Shown here piece by piece: positions 11,700-23,199 of a stretch of DNA of 64,000 nucleotides. The notes below the pieces were generated by a model. That model saw only the letters and a list, made by a program, of their open reading frames with translations, had not been told where the DNA came from and did no database searches. The position numbers and the translations under genes are program-made. Source of the DNA: Cycas panzhihuaensis (lineage: Eukaryota > Cycadophyta). Location: positions 112,847,741-112,911,740 of the forward strand of contig CM041465.1 of NCBI GenBank assembly GCA_023213395.1, written 5' to 3'. The first letter of the stretch is position 1. The number at the start of each line of letters is the position of its first letter.

Positions 11700-13010
11700 A
11701 TGTTTCTAGATGAACTCTTCTGACTCCCAAGTAGCCTCATCAGCATCGCAACCAACCCACTATACCAAGTGTTCAGAAATAGTGCAATTCCAGAGGCGGC
11801 GCTGGCGACTAGCAAGGATTTTATCAGGAGGAACTATAAGAGTTTGTTCTTCAGAGAGAATAGGAAGGGTTGCGTGGGGTGTAACTTTAGCTCCAAGGTA
11901 TTTCTTTAGGTAGGACACATGGAAGACATTATGAATATTAGTGTTTGGGGGGAGTTCAAGGGCATAAGCAACTTCACCAATTTTATGTAGGATCTTATAA
12001 GGGCCATAGTAGCGGGGGCTTAGTTTATGCCCTTGATGGGACTTGAGTGATTTTTGCTTATAAGGTTGGAGGCGGAGGTATACTAGATCTCCAATATCAA
12101 AGGATCGATCAGATCGGTGGCAGTATGCCAACTGCTTCATTCGATTTTGAGCACTAGCTAGATTTTGTTGAAGGGATGCAAGATTTGATCCATTTCTTAA
12201 AGCTTTTGTTGCACAGAAGCTGTTCTAAAATTTGTGGCTAGGGTATGGTGAGAAGGTGGGTGGTAGCTATAAAGAGCCAAAAAGGGGGACATACCAATGG
12301 CAAAATGATAGGAGGAGTTATACCAATACTCAACTAGGGCAAGCCATGAGGTCCACCTAGCTTGGTGTTTTAAAGTGAAGCAATGTAGATAAGTTTTTAA
12401 AGTTTTGTTTAGAACCTCAGATTGGCCATCTGTTTATGGGTGGTAGGCAGAGCTCATGTTAAATGAGGTTCCAACAGCCTTAAAGAGTTCTTGCCAAAAG
12501 GAGCTAGTAAACTTAGGGTCTCGATCACAAATGATAGATGATGGAAAACCATTGAGGTGAAATATGAATTGGACATATAAGTCAGCAAGACGGGAGGGTG
12601 AATATGAGGTATGCACTGGGAGAAAGTGTGAATACTTGGTTAATCGATCAATGATTACCCAAATGGAGTCAAACCCGGCAGATGGGGGTAGGCCCGTGAT
12701 GAAGTCCACGGTAATATCTTACCACCTACCTTGTAGAATATTTAATGGTTAGAGAACTCCAGGGAGAGGTTTGCTCTCTAGTTTATTTCATTGACATGTG
12801 TCACATTCTGATACAAAGGTGAATATGGTGGTCTTCATGTGGGGCCAAAAAAAATCTGTGCAAATCCGTCAATAAGTCTTATCAGAGCCAGAGTGGCCAC
12901 CAAGGGGGGATAAGTGGTATTCTGTTAGGATTTTAGGGATGAATGAGGAGGAGGGATGGACAAAGATACGATTGTGGTAGAGGAGGTGATTGTTGAAGGT
13001 TGACCAACCT
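11700..13010 (-). pseudogene. Element D integrase with C-terminal chromodomain
   Basis: Reading on the minus strand, the integrase core has MDFITGLP, DRLTKYSHF and CDRDPKFTS followed by YHP-x-TDGQSE, so the DDE catalytic set is present. A conserved C-terminal block ([42 protein letters not shown]) follows. The end ([12 protein letters not shown], then WVGCDADEATWESEEFI) is a chromodomain, which targets chromovirus integration to chromatin. A stop falls between the two halves of the chromodomain and others lie in the core. The integrase inserts element DNA into the genome. Confidence 0.85.
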
Positions 13011-13047
13011 TTATGGGTGAGAACTTTTTCCCTCCAATTAGGATAGT

Positions 13048-14330
13048 CTAGTTGGGCTTGATTTTCAACACATAGTTCATCAAGCCAAAGGGGTTGGGTT
13101 TGCTGATGGCATGGAGGCTTGGGTTAGGAACATTGTCGTTAGGATGGAGACATGAAAGAGCATCTACCACTGTATTGTCTTTACCTTTTTTATATGCTAT
13201 TGAGAAGTCAAAGACTTGTAATCGATGAACCCACTTAGCTTGTTCTTTTGACAAGACTGGCTGAGTCAACAAATTATGGAGGCTACGATGATCCGTAAGA
13301 ATAGTGAACTTAGAGCCTAAGAGATATTGCCACCATTTATCAATAGCATGGAGAATAGCCTTCATTTTTTTCTAATATGTAGAGAGATGAAGCTTGTGAT
13401 CTTTTAATTTTTGGCTTTCAAATGCAATGGGATGAGAGTCTTGTATTAGGACAGTGCCTAAACCAAACCCTGAAGCATCGCATTTAAGTTGGAAGGGTTG
13501 GTTAAAATTAGGAGTGATGAGGACCAGAGTGGAGGTCATTACAACCTTGAGGTGGGAAAAGGTAGCCTCTGCTTTGGGAGACCATTGAAAAGCATCTTTA
13601 TGAAGGAGGTTAGTTAATGGGGTGGTAAGAGCAGCATAGTTACGCATAAAGTGTTGATAAAACCCTGTGAGCCTAAGAAATGCTCGTAGTTGGATAAGAG
13701 TGGTGGGTGTTGGCCACATTGTGATGACCGTTATTTTGTTAGGGTCTACACGTACCCCTTCTGATGATATGATATGACCCAAATATTTGAGTTCTGATTG
13801 TCCGAACTCACACTTAGATAGTTTTGCATAGAGTTGGTGGTTTTACAATATTTGAAGAACAATTTCTAAGTGTTGGATATGGAGATCCAGGCAGGCACTA
13901 TAAATAAGAATGTCATCAAAGAAAACTATGACAAACTTTCAAAGGTAGGGCCTAAAGATTCTATTCATGAGAGCTTGGAAGGTTGCCAAGGTATTACAAA
14001 GGCCAAAGGGCATTGCTTGAAACTCAAAATGGCCGTGATGTGTGCAAAATACTATCTTATGACAATCTTATGGGGCAATTGGGATTTGGTAATAACCAGA
14101 TTGGAGGTCTAACTTAGAAAAGATGGTTGTACCATAGATTTCATCTAGCATGTCATCTATGCAAGGGGTGGGAAACTTATTTTTAATGGTAATCTTATTT
14201 AATTCCCTATAGTCAACACAGAGGTGAAAGGAGCCATCCTTCTTCTGAACTAAGACAATTAGGGCTGCATAAGGGCTTTTACTAGGTTGGATTATGCCCA
14301 TGTCGAGGAGTTCATTTGTGAGTTTCTCGA
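13048..14330 (-). pseudogene. Element D reverse transcriptase and RNase H
   Basis: The RT has MGIIQPSKSPYAALIVLVQK, CVDYRELNKIT, FSKLDLQSGYYQI and a catalytic FFDDILIYS segment near 13900, followed by GHIISSEGVRVDPNKI and the thumb. RNase H follows (CDASGFGLGTVL, then ILTDHRSLHNLL and the terminal KGKDNTVVDALS). Both enzymes are readable almost completely but carry stops and frame changes, for example after 13782. They copy the element RNA into DNA. The order and motifs are typical of chromoviruses. Confidence 0.88.
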
Positions 14331-14579
14331 TTTCATTCTTTTAGAAGTATGAGTTATGGTAAGGTCGAAGGCTAATGGGGTCATGGTTAACTTGGAGATC
14401 AATTGTATGAAAGAAACCCCGATCGGGAGGGGTGGCGGCAGGCAGAGGGACGAATACTTCTTCATATTGGGTAATGACATCCTGGATGTAGGGATGAATT
14501 TATGGTTCAATTTGAATATTATTAAGGTAGACTATATACCTTATGTGAGATTGAAGATAGCATTTCATACGTCCAGGAG

Positions 14580-14990
14580 AGACCACTTGGTTAGGGGGGG
14601 ATTGCATTCTTTAAATTTTGTGGTTTCGCCCCATGTGGTCTTTGAAAGCAATGAATGGATTTGTAGGTGAGTTGTTCGTGCTATACATCCCTAGTATTTG
14701 CTACCATTAAATCCCTAAGATGGCATCAGATCCTCCTATTGATAAGGCATAGAAGTCTAACACCAAAAGGTATGAGCCAATTTAGACTTGGAGGTTTTTA
14801 ATAACACCTACACAATGGAGTTTCTAGTACCCTGGTAGAGAACATGTGAAGCCAGTTTTTGGGACAATATATAGGTTAAGTTGTCTAGCAATCGAAATAT
14901 TAATGAAGTTAAGTGACGCGCCACCGTCGATCAAGATAGATATTGGAGTCTTGTGGAGAATGCCTCTAACTCTTAGGGGTTCAGGGCAAG
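14580..14990 (-). pseudogene. Element D aspartic protease
   Basis: The minus strand reads SILIDGGASLNFIN with the catalytic aspartate in a DGGAS motif at about 14930, and further on a GSDAILGI segment typical of retropepsin ends. It lies between gag and RT and appears in frame with gag. One or two stops are present. It would cleave the polyprotein. Confidence 0.75.
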
Positions 14991-15032
14991 AGGAGGTGGT
15001 GGCCGCAGATATAAATACTTCAGGTTAGGGGT

Positions 15033-16098
15033 CTAGTGCAAGATCATTATGGGTTTCATCATCAGCCTCTTAGTCAGAGTCAGAATCATAGGGATCGTTA
15101 AGGGAGAGGGATGGGTCAATTGAGAAAACCATACATCACACTTTGCAAAAATGACCATGCCCAGAAGTCCACTTTTCTGCACACTGCATACAAAGGCCAG
15201 CCTCAAGTCAACGTTGTGCTTTATCTTGAGAAATGTGGACTCTTTTGGTAGATGTATCCTCATTCTGGTGATCAATAGATGGTCAAGAATCATCCTGTCG
15301 TGGTCCAGGACGTGTGAAGTCAGCTTGAGGACGAGATGCATCGTCAAATCGGGGTCGAGGTCGCTGGAGATCTACTTGTCGAGTGCGTGAGAACTAAGAG
15401 TTATCCCATCGATTGGCTGAGGGTCTGTCTACTACAAACTCAGTTTCTACTGCACGGGCCCACTTGAAAGCTTCCTTAAAGGAGTAAATTGCTATTGTCT
15501 TTAATCTCATCTGAATACGGTCTTGGAGTCCTGCCACATAAATATCAATCACTATTTATTTATCCAAGTTTTGGCTTTGTGGCGTGCAGTTATATAAAGC
15601 TTGAAATTCATTCGTGTAAGCTTCTACAATTGATGTCTGCTTAAGCCGGGTGTGTTATGTGAAAAAAGATTGACTCCATGTATCTTCATATTGCTCAAAG
15701 AAACAACTAGTGAAGTGGGACCAAGTTTGGTGAAAGGGATATTCCCGCTTCCACTAGTTAAACTAACGATGAGCTCAACCATCCAAATGAATGGAAGCAT
15801 ATAAGAGTTGGTCCTCTTCTAACATCAGATGGAGAGTGAAGTATGATTCTAACTTATTAATCTAGCTTCGAGTGCACTCTCTATTCACATCTAGATCAAA
15901 GGTAGGAATGTTGATCTTATGGTGGAAAAACAGTCGTCTTAGTGGAGAACCTCATGTATGTGCATTGCTTCCTAGAGAAGGGGGAGGTTGGTTGCCCATT
16001 GAGGTAGAAGCTCCTATGCTTTGGGGTTGGGATGACACCCACTGTTGAAGCAGGTTGATAATCTCTTTCTTGGTGTCATCCAAGTCGACGGTAGGCAT
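15033..16098 (-). pseudogene. Element D gag
   Basis: The likely start is the ATG ending at 16098 on the minus strand (MPTVDLDDTKKEIINLLQQW). A retrotransposon gag domain follows with FDLDVNRECT, LLYASIHLDG, WKREYPFHQTWS, QYEDTW and VAGLQDRIQMRLK. Near 15150-15190 a zinc-knuckle-like CMQCAEKWTSGH ends the protein before the protease. Several stops are present. Gag forms the particle that packages RNA. The frame seems continuous with pol, suggesting a single gag-pol ORF originally. Confidence 0.8.
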
Positions 16099-17163
16099 GT
16101 TTCGAGTTTATCGCTGACCTCTATTTTGAAGTTAGACAAATCATTGGTCAACTCAGAAATTTTTTCTGTTTGATTTTTTGCTATTGAAGTTGAAGAAAGG
16201 GATTAAAGAAACGGGAGTAAATAGAAAGAAGGGAAAGAACAAAGTGGGACAGATTCAAGAAAGAACGAGATAAAAGAATAGGGAGTTGTTATATGGGAAA
16301 GAAGGGGTAAAATATGGGAATGTAGGGTGTCTATAGCCTGTTGACCCCAAAATTACATAATCAAGATATTTAGTCCACTAGAAAGAGCACAAAAAAACTT
16401 ATCGAAATGGGATATATGAGTTTTAAGGTGAATTTGGAGTGGTGGGGCCCACCAGTGGCTCAGGTACAAAACGAGTGAAAATTAGGGTATAGACTAACCT
16501 AGTGCAAAACGACCCTTACCTTTTTTCTTTCTTTTTTTTTTTTTTTTTTTTTTGGAGAGGCTTGACTGTTCTGATAAGTTTTGAAATTAGGTAGTCAGTG
16601 GCTTGTGATTAAGACTAGGGAAAGGGAAAGCAGTGAATGATCAGATGTGTCTTACCCACTATAGAATGAGGTGTGCTTGGTCTTATAGGACTGCCAATAA
16701 ACTTCTGATGCAGAAGTTTGGGGTAGGTAACTTCATGCTGCTAACTGCTAACCATTGCACTGTAAGACTTCAGTGGCCGATAGGTTACCTATGCTAGGGA
16801 GGGTTTTAGAATCCTAAAGGGGGTATACGCAGTGTTATCTATCCAGAAAAGAGAGGTGGGAGAGGACACAAAGGGTAGCTGCCCAGTGGTGTTATCTACC
16901 CTTGGAATATAACCTAATGCAGAAAAAGAAAGCTTAAAAATTGAATTAAATATAGAAGAAATAAATTTCTTGTAGTACCTAAAGGTTAAAATTCCCCTTC
17001 GCTTTGTGACCTCTAATCTGTCTTGCTACCGTTCCTCAATCTTCTTAGAGAGAGTACTAAGTGAAGGTCTTTCCTCAATCTCTGCCTAGGTAGAGAGAGT
17101 ACTCAATCATACAGGAATAAAACATTTTGCTATTTCAGGCAGCTTCCCACGATCGCGAACGCA
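16099..17163 (-). other. 5' leader of element D
   Basis: About 1.07 kb between the PBS and gag has no recognisable ORF. It contains a long pyrimidine run on the plus strand at about 16517-16553, mostly T. Confidence 0.6.
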
Positions 17164-17175
17164 GCTCTGATACCA
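17164..17175 (-). other. Primer-binding site of element D
   Basis: On the minus strand TGGTATCAGAGC, complementary to initiator methionine tRNA, follows the 5' LTR by two bases. It is an exact 12-base match. Confidence 0.9.
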
Positions 17176-17177
17176 CT

Positions 17178-17580
17178 TGGACCATTCTTTCTCAGAAATC
17201 GGGGCTCGTAGAACTGATAATTAGCAGAAAATGAAGCTACATAACACGAATGCGTAAGCAAATCATAGAAAATAAATCACCAAAATGAGTACCGAAGTAC
17301 TTTCTCCTTTCAAGATATCATACTCAATAACATTATGAGTAGTTTAACCCTTTAAATGCATAAGTAAGGGTCTTCATCCTTAATGATTCTATTGGTGGCC
17401 CTAGTGGCCTTACATCTTATTGGATGACTTAGCGGTCCATACACATAACTCTATTGGTGGCCCTAGCGATCTTACATCTTATTGGACGACTTAGCAGTCC
17501 ATACACATAGCTTACTAAACCCCTTAATCCTTACTTATTGGTGGTTCCCTCTTGTTAAGGAAAGGTAAGGTTATGTTACA
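17178..17580 (-). repeat. 5' LTR of element D
   Basis: This 403-bp LTR has the same termini as 11188-11652 and two 62-bp tandem units instead of three. The flank ACTTA continues into the last 44 bases of C's LTR. Confidence 0.9.
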
Positions 17581-17585
17581 ACTTA

Positions 17586-17629
17586 TCCAAGTCGACCTAT
17601 CCGTACCCATTCCTGGTAGCCGGGAAACA
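17586..17629 (-). repeat. 3' LTR of element C, second segment
   Basis: CCAAGTCGACCTATCCGTAC and what follows, ending GGGAAACA, match the end of C's other LTR at 37610-37654. The minus strand therefore begins TGTTTCCC here. Confidence 0.85.
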
Positions 17630-17912
17630 CTGCCCCCTTGGCAGCAGAGCCTTGCTTCTTGGAAGCATGGTGCGATGGTGAATGCTAGCAACAAAACTAT
17701 CAGTAGCACATGTGTATGTATATATATAAATCATGATCATAACATGGGTCAAGAGTGCCAACAAGTGTCGTGGCGGAACTCGTGGATATGAGGACAGGGG
17801 TGGAGACAACATAGGGGCTGCCTATGTGCCACCCAAGAATCAACTGGAAGCTAAGAAGGATGAGGGGGTTGCCCCCATTGTAAAAGTGTAAAGAGGAGTG
17901 CATGATAATGTC
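17630..17912 (-). other. PPT and 3' untranslated part of element C
   Basis: On the minus strand a purine-rich AAGGGGGCAG directly precedes the 3' LTR and is the likely polypurine tract. The rest is non-coding and matches the corresponding segment of F at about 43364-43655. It is interrupted at 17918 by element E. Confidence 0.65.
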
Positions 17913-17917
17913 AGGTA

Positions 17918-18560
17918 TATTGAGAATACAAGGTCCCAAACCTTTTAACCACCACCAAGATCTATTGCATTCTTACAACTAGTTACAGAAATTGAAACTT
18001 AAAATTACATGCAAGTTCTAAAATCAGAGATTATATAATAACTTGAAAATGAAAGCCAAACATCACATATGCACCCAATATAATGTGGTAAAACCCTAAC
18101 AGTGTGCTAAGGAAACATCTATACAGGAAAGGTATCGATCTTTATTGCTATGGAATGGAGAAACAATACATCTTAGTTACAAAGTGCTCTCAAGAACAAT
18201 AATCAGCCACCGCCCTCTTCACAGTACATTACATACATATAACATAATAAGAAAAGCCCTAAAACAAGCTACATGAGAGGGACATCTAGGGCATAAATCT
18301 CAACCATAGAATCTAAGGTATTTGTATCGAATGACCTTGATTCTCTTTACATTTTACTATGCCTTACATGGCTAATTTTTCGAGTTGGGGGCTACTGCCT
18401 TTGAACCCCCACCTAGCGGGGGGCATTCCACTTCCCCTGCACCCCTAGCCAAGGGGGGCTCCCGCCCCCCTTAGAACGCCCCAAGAAAGATTAGGGGAGG
18501 AAACCACGCTGAAAACATACCAAAATTTTAGCCCCATAATTATTGTCACAATATCCAATA
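17918..18560 (-). repeat. 3' LTR of element E
   Basis: This 643-bp LTR aligns with 22563-23103. It contains a roughly 100-bp block at about 18361-18463, rich in C and G runs, that the other LTR lacks. Its terminal dinucleotides are mutated (TA and TA). Confidence 0.85.
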
Positions 18561-18572
18561 ATCTCCACTTTG
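18561..18572 (-). other. Polypurine tract of element E
   Basis: On the minus strand AAAGTGGAGAT directly precedes the 3' LTR, the usual Copia form of the plus-strand primer. Confidence 0.75.
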
Positions 18573-18607
18573 ACAACAATTACCCAGTAACTTTCTTGGA
18601 CCCTTCA

Positions 18608-19250
18608 TCATCTTTTCTGCAAGCTAAGAGAAGTCAAACACCATTTGAACTTCTCTAATGGTACTAGTTTTGTGAATATATCAGCACAATTCTGATTGGT
18701 GTAAATCTTCTCAAGTGCCACTCCACTTGCTTCCACAACCTGTCTAATAAAATGGTACTTAAGAGTAATATGCTTTGCTCTACTATGATAAGCTAGATTC
18801 TTGGCTAAGTAAATGGTACTTTGACTGTCACAAAATACCTTTGCATTTTCATGTCTCATTCCAAGCTCAACCAATAGACCCTATAACTAGATTGCTTCTT
18901 TACAAGCATATGCTGCAACAATATATTCAGCTTTCGTGGTTAATAGTATAATTGTACTCTACAATTTAGACATCTAACTAACTAGACCATTTTCAAGAGT
19001 AAAAATATAACCTGAAGTAGACCTTCTTTTGTCTAAATCTCCAGTAAAGTCTGAATCGACATATCCACAAACCCGATTACTTGTACCTCCAAAGGTGATG
19101 TAGTAGTTACTCGTTCCTCTCAAATACCGAAGCATCCATTTCACAGTAGCCCAATGTTCCTTTCCTGGATTTGCCATAAATCTGCTAACTACACCGACTG
19201 CATGTGAAATATCAGGTCTTGTACATACCATGGCATACATCAAACTTCCT
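18608..19250 (-). pseudogene. Element E RNase H
   Basis: The minus strand has YVDSDFTGDLDKRRSTSGYI, then VFCDSQSTIYLAKNLAYHSR with AKHI, and ends ADIFTKLVPLEKFKW, the standard order of a Copia RNase H. A stop region lies near 18880-18970. It removes the RNA strand during reverse transcription. Confidence 0.85.
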
Positions 19251-19254
19251 ACTA

Positions 19255-20100
19255 CATTGTCATAAAGCACACGAGACATATAAGCCTTCTCTTCTTCACT
19301 ACTAGGGCTCATATTCAAAGAAAGCTTGAAGTGGGAAGCCAATGGGCTACTCACTAGTTTCACATTTTCCATCCCAAACGTGGTTAGCACCTTGTCCATA
19401 TATTTCTACTATGATAACCATAGCTTACTAGTTTTCCTATCTCTGTGTATCTCCATGCCTAAGATTTGTTTTGAAGCTCCTAGGTCCTTCATATCAAAAG
19501 TCCTAGCCAATTGAGCCTTTAGCTTATTGATTTCTTCCATGCTCTTACTTGTAACCAGCATGTCATCAACATATAATACCAAGATAATGAATAAGCCATT
19601 ATCCATAAATTTCAAGTAAACACAATGATCATACTCATTTCTTTTAAAATTTTGGCTCTCCATGAAGGCATCAAACTTCTTATACTACTGCCTGAGTGAT
19701 TGCTTCAGGTCATACAATGATTTCCTGAGCCTGCAAATAAGTCTTTTCCTTCCATCCTATACAAACCCTTCTGGTTGATCCATATAGATCTTCTCATCTA
19801 AATCTCCATGTAGAAAAGTTGTTTCTACATCTAACTATTCCAACTCCAAATCGAGAGAAGCTACCAATGCTAATAGCACTCAAATTGAAACAAGTTTAAC
19901 AACTGGTAAAAAGATCTCATGAAAGTCAATACCTAGTTTCTTTGCAAAACCTTTAGCCACCAGTCTTGCCCTATATTTATCAACCTTTCCATCAACATTT
20001 GTTTTCCTTTTGAAAACCCACCTACAACCAATAGTCTTCCTGCCATATGAAAGTTCTACCAAGTCCTATGAATTATTTTTCTTCAAAGCATCTATCTCTT
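19255..20100 (-). pseudogene. Element E reverse transcriptase
   Basis: The minus strand reads GCRWVFKRKTNVDGKVDKYR, ARLVAKGFAKK and later a catalytic LYVDDMLV intact near 19575, with AQLARTFDMKDLG and ILGMEIHRDR beyond it. Stops lie at about 19685 and in the stretch 19740-19880. The connection to RNase H (GSLMYAMVCTRPDISHAVG) is well kept. Confidence 0.88.
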
Positions 20101-20380
20101 CCTGCATAGCCCTTATCTACTTCTCACAATGGATATCATCTACTGCTTCCTGATAACATGTGGGCTCACCATCATTAGAAACTAAAGCAATAGAAATAGA
20201 AGGGTTGTACCTGTTAGGTGGATGACTAACTCATGTAGATCTTCTAACTGTTGGCAGAGGAGTGTCCACATATTCCTATGAATCTATTGTTGATTCATCT
20301 TCAGAAAGATCTTCATGCTCTTCTGATTCCACAGATGGTTGTATTTCAAACTTGACTTATTGATGTTCATCTTGCTGCTC

Positions 20381-21150
20381 TTATTTTATTTCAAATTCTC
20401 CACTGTCTGATTTTACAAGGGGAGATTCATCAAATACGACATCTCTGTTAATGGTGATTTTATGGGTAGTAGGATCCCATAACCTGTATCCCTTCACACC
20501 ATCCTTATCACCATAACCAACAAAGATATATCTCTTAGATTTTAGGTCTAACTTTGAATGTTTACTTTTATCAGTCCAGGCATAAGCATCATAACCAAAA
20601 ACTTTTAAAATTAAATAATCACATGGATGTCCAGTCCATACCTCTTCAAGAACCTTGCAATCTATTGCAAGTGATAGTGACCTATTTACCAGATAGTAAG
20701 CTATTTGAATAACTTCTGCCCACGAGCCCTGATCCACTCCTGCATTATTTAACATGCTTCTTGCTCTTTCCAAGAGTATCCTATTCATGCGCTCAGCAAT
20801 GCCATTTTGCTGCAGAGTATAGCTAGTGGTCTTGTGTCTTTCGATCCCAGATTCTCTACAATAATTCTTAAATTCCAAAGAGTTTAACTCACCTCCATTG
20901 TTAGTTCTTGAACATTTGATTATCTTACCAGTGTTGTTCTGAACTAGAGCCTTAAACTACTTAAACACACTAAACACTTCAGATTTCCTTTTCAAAAAAT
21001 AGACCCATACCTTCCTGGAGTAATCATCTATAAATGTGACAAAATATAATGATCCTCCATAAGATATTTTAGGGGATGGTCCTCATACATCTAAATGGTT
21101 GTAATCCAGAACGCCTTTACTAGTTGACTACCTACTTTAAACCTGAGTCT
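20381..21150 (-). pseudogene. Element E integrase core
   Basis: The core is readable: a HLDV segment, [28 protein letters not shown] and NGIAERMNRILLERARSML with the catalytic glutamate in the last segment. The usual T-D-N-G-G-E motif reads T-N-N-G-G-E, so the second catalytic aspartate is replaced by asparagine, as expected from a G to A change. The C-terminal part (GYGDKDGVKGYRLWDPTTHK) is intact. Confidence 0.85.
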
Positions 21151-21153
21151 ACA

Positions 21154-21700
21154 CTATTTTCCAAAAACACAATGTTTACAGAAAGCCAAGTCTAAAAGCT
21201 GTAAGTTAGGAAGCAACTTATGATTTATTAGCATCTTAAGTCCTCTCTCACTTATATGCCCAAGTCTCTGATGCCATAGCTGAGTTGGATCTTCTATAGT
21301 CTTTGATGATGAAGCTGCTTGGCTGACATCTATATTTCCCATTAAAATGTAAAGATTTCCTTTCTTTAAGGCTTTTATAACAACCAAGGCACCCTTTGAT
21401 ACATTTAGGACTCCTTCATGACTTGTATGCTTAAAACCACCTAAATCTAATTCACCCAAGGAAATCAGATTCCTTTTCAAATCAGGTACATGTCTAACCT
21501 CAGTTAATGTTCTGACTACCCCATCGAACATCTTAATTTTGATGCTACTAATGCCCACTGTCTTACAAGAAACTTTGTTTCCCATAAGCACATGACCACC
21601 ATCAAGAGGTTGGTATGATGAGAACTAACTCTTATATGGACAGATGTGGTGCGAAGCACCTGAATCTAATAACCAGTCATGGTGATAATGATAAACATTA
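21154..21700 (-). pseudogene. Element E protease and pre-integrase zinc domain
   Basis: The minus strand has DWLLDSGASHHICPYKS with the intact retropepsin DSGAS motif near 21650, then LTEVRHVPDLKRNLISLGEL. The pre-integrase segment LWHQRLGHISERGLKML follows, with a CKHCVFGK zinc motif. One stop falls between the protease motif and the rest. Confidence 0.88.
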
Positions 21701-21744
21701 TAAGCGACCAAGACATCATCATCTATACCTTGATTTGACTCCAC

Positions 21745-22491
21745 CTAATTCGCCTCCTTGGTAGGATCTTCCTTTTTCTGGAACTCTTTCCTTTTGTAAC
21801 AATCCTTCTTGAGGTGACCGGTCTTATTACAATGCCAACACCTGAGCTTACTCTTTTTGCTCTTTGACTTGGACCTTGATGTATCCTTGGAGTTTTTTCC
21901 TCTCTCAAACATTCTACCCCTTACTATCATGGCTTCTGGTGTGGAGGTTTCAAGACTAAACTTCCTCTGCACTTCTTCCATTAGCAAAGCATTCACAATA
22001 AAATCATATTCCAATTCATCTATAGTGCTAAAACCAATTGAGGTGACAATATTATCCCAGGATTTAGGTAATGAGTATAACGGAGTAATAGCCTTGTCCT
22101 CATCCTCAATTTTAACATTGATACTAGTTAATTGACAAATAAGAGTATTGAAAAGATTTAAATGGTCAATAATTTTTATACCTTCCTTCATCTGTAATGA
22201 GTATGCTGTTTCTTCGTGTAGATTTGATTCATTACTGATTTGGTCATATACAGGCCTTCTAACTGGGTCCATAATCCTATTGTTGTCTGCTCCCCTTGTG
22301 CTAAGTACCTTCTTATCTAAATCATCCCATTCATCATCGTCCATCCCTGCGAGTTTCTTTGATTTGCCTATAAGGGCTTTGTATAAACCCTACTATATAA
22401 GAATATCATATGCTTTTAGCTTCTACAACTCGAAGTTATTCTTACCATTGAATTTCTCCACCTTGAACTTTACACCTACTAGTTTCTCCAT
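21745..22491 (-). pseudogene. Element E gag
   Basis: The likely start is the ATG ending at 22491 (MEKLVGVKFKVEKFNG). Early stops at the tryptophan-rich segment and after YDILI break the N-terminus. The rest is open, with LNLFNTLICQLTSINVKI and a CCHC zinc knuckle CWHCNKTGHLKKDC near 21800-21840. Part of the middle around 22260-22310 looks replaced or deleted compared with Tork gags. Confidence 0.85.
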
Positions 22492-22548
22492 TTAGTGTAG
22501 AAAAGCTGACACCAAAACCTTCACAAACTCACTACAAGAAAAAGAGTG

Positions 22549-22560
22549 GCTCTGATACCA
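22549..22560 (-). other. Primer-binding site of element E
   Basis: On the minus strand TGGTATCAGAGC follows the 5' LTR by two bases and is complementary to initiator methionine tRNA. Confidence 0.9.
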
Positions 22561-22562
22561 CT

Positions 22563-23103
22563 TGTTGATAATACAAGGTCCCAAACCTTTTAACTACCAC
22601 CAAGATCTATTGCATTCTTACAACTAGTTACAGAAATTAAAACTTAAAATTACATGCAAGTTCTAAAATCACAAATTATATAATAACATGAAAATAAAAG
22701 CCAAACATCACATATGCACCCGATATAATATGGTAAAACCCTAGCAATGTGCTAGGGAAACATCCACATAGGAAAGGTATCAATCTTTATTGCGGTAGAA
22801 TCAAGAAATAGTACATCTCAATTATAGAGTGCTAGCAAGAACAACAACCAACTGCCACCCTCTTCAAAGTATATTACACAGATACAACATAATAAGAAAA
22901 GCCCTAAAACGAGCTATATAAGAGGGACATCTAGGGCATAAATCTCAACCATAGAACCTAGGGTATTTGTATCAAATAACCCTGATTCTCTTTATATTTT
23001 ACTCCTGCCCCCCTTAGAACCCCCCGAGAAAGATTATGGGGGGAAATAGCACCAAAAACATGCCAAAATTTTAGCCCCATAATTGTTGTCAAAATATTCA
23101 ACA
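22563..23103 (-). repeat. 5' LTR of element E
   Basis: This 541-bp LTR starts TGTTGATAATAC and ends ATTCAACA on the plus strand. It matches 17918-18560 except for a roughly 100-bp deletion around 22999. Confidence 0.88.
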
Positions 23104-23199
23104 AGGAAAAAGGTAAATGAGTAAACCTAGTAGTCATCATAGTTTAACCTCATTAGCGGCTAGATTTTAGAGGTGCAAACAGGTTGCAAGGTGATCTAT

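Larger units (their letters stand above)
11188..17580 (-). mobile_element. Element D: chromodomain Ty3/Gypsy inside C's LTR
   Basis: Element D is complete at both ends: LTRs 11188-11652 and 17178-17580, TG and CA termini, and near-identical flanking 5-mers GCTTA (11183-11187) and ACTTA (17581-17585). The flanks join into the sequence seen uninterrupted in C's other LTR near 37600. The minus strand carries gag, protease, RT, RNase H, integrase and chromodomain in the Gypsy order over about 4.4 kb, with scattered stops. It is one of the youngest insertions here, because it sits inside C and its two LTRs are very similar apart from a tandem repeat copy difference. Confidence 0.9.
17918..23103 (-). 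mobile_element. Element E: Tork-like Ty1/Copia
   Basis: Element E is bounded by LTRs 17918-18560 and 22563-23103. It is flanked by AGGTA (17913-17917) and AGGAA (23104-23108), a 4 of 5 duplication. A 12-base initiator-Met PBS (22549-22560) and a purine tract before the 3' LTR define the minus orientation. The internal 4 kb encodes gag, protease, integrase, RT and RNase H in Copia order. Several motifs (KVEKFNGKNNFEL, DLDKRRSTSGYIFT) are typical of the Tork/Tnt1 group. Scattered stops and a mutated integrase residue make it inactive. Confidence 0.9.

Noticed and set aside
13870-15390. Plus-strand ORFs over element D
   Set aside because: They are opposite-strand shadows of RT, protease and gag, which have clear motifs on the minus strand.
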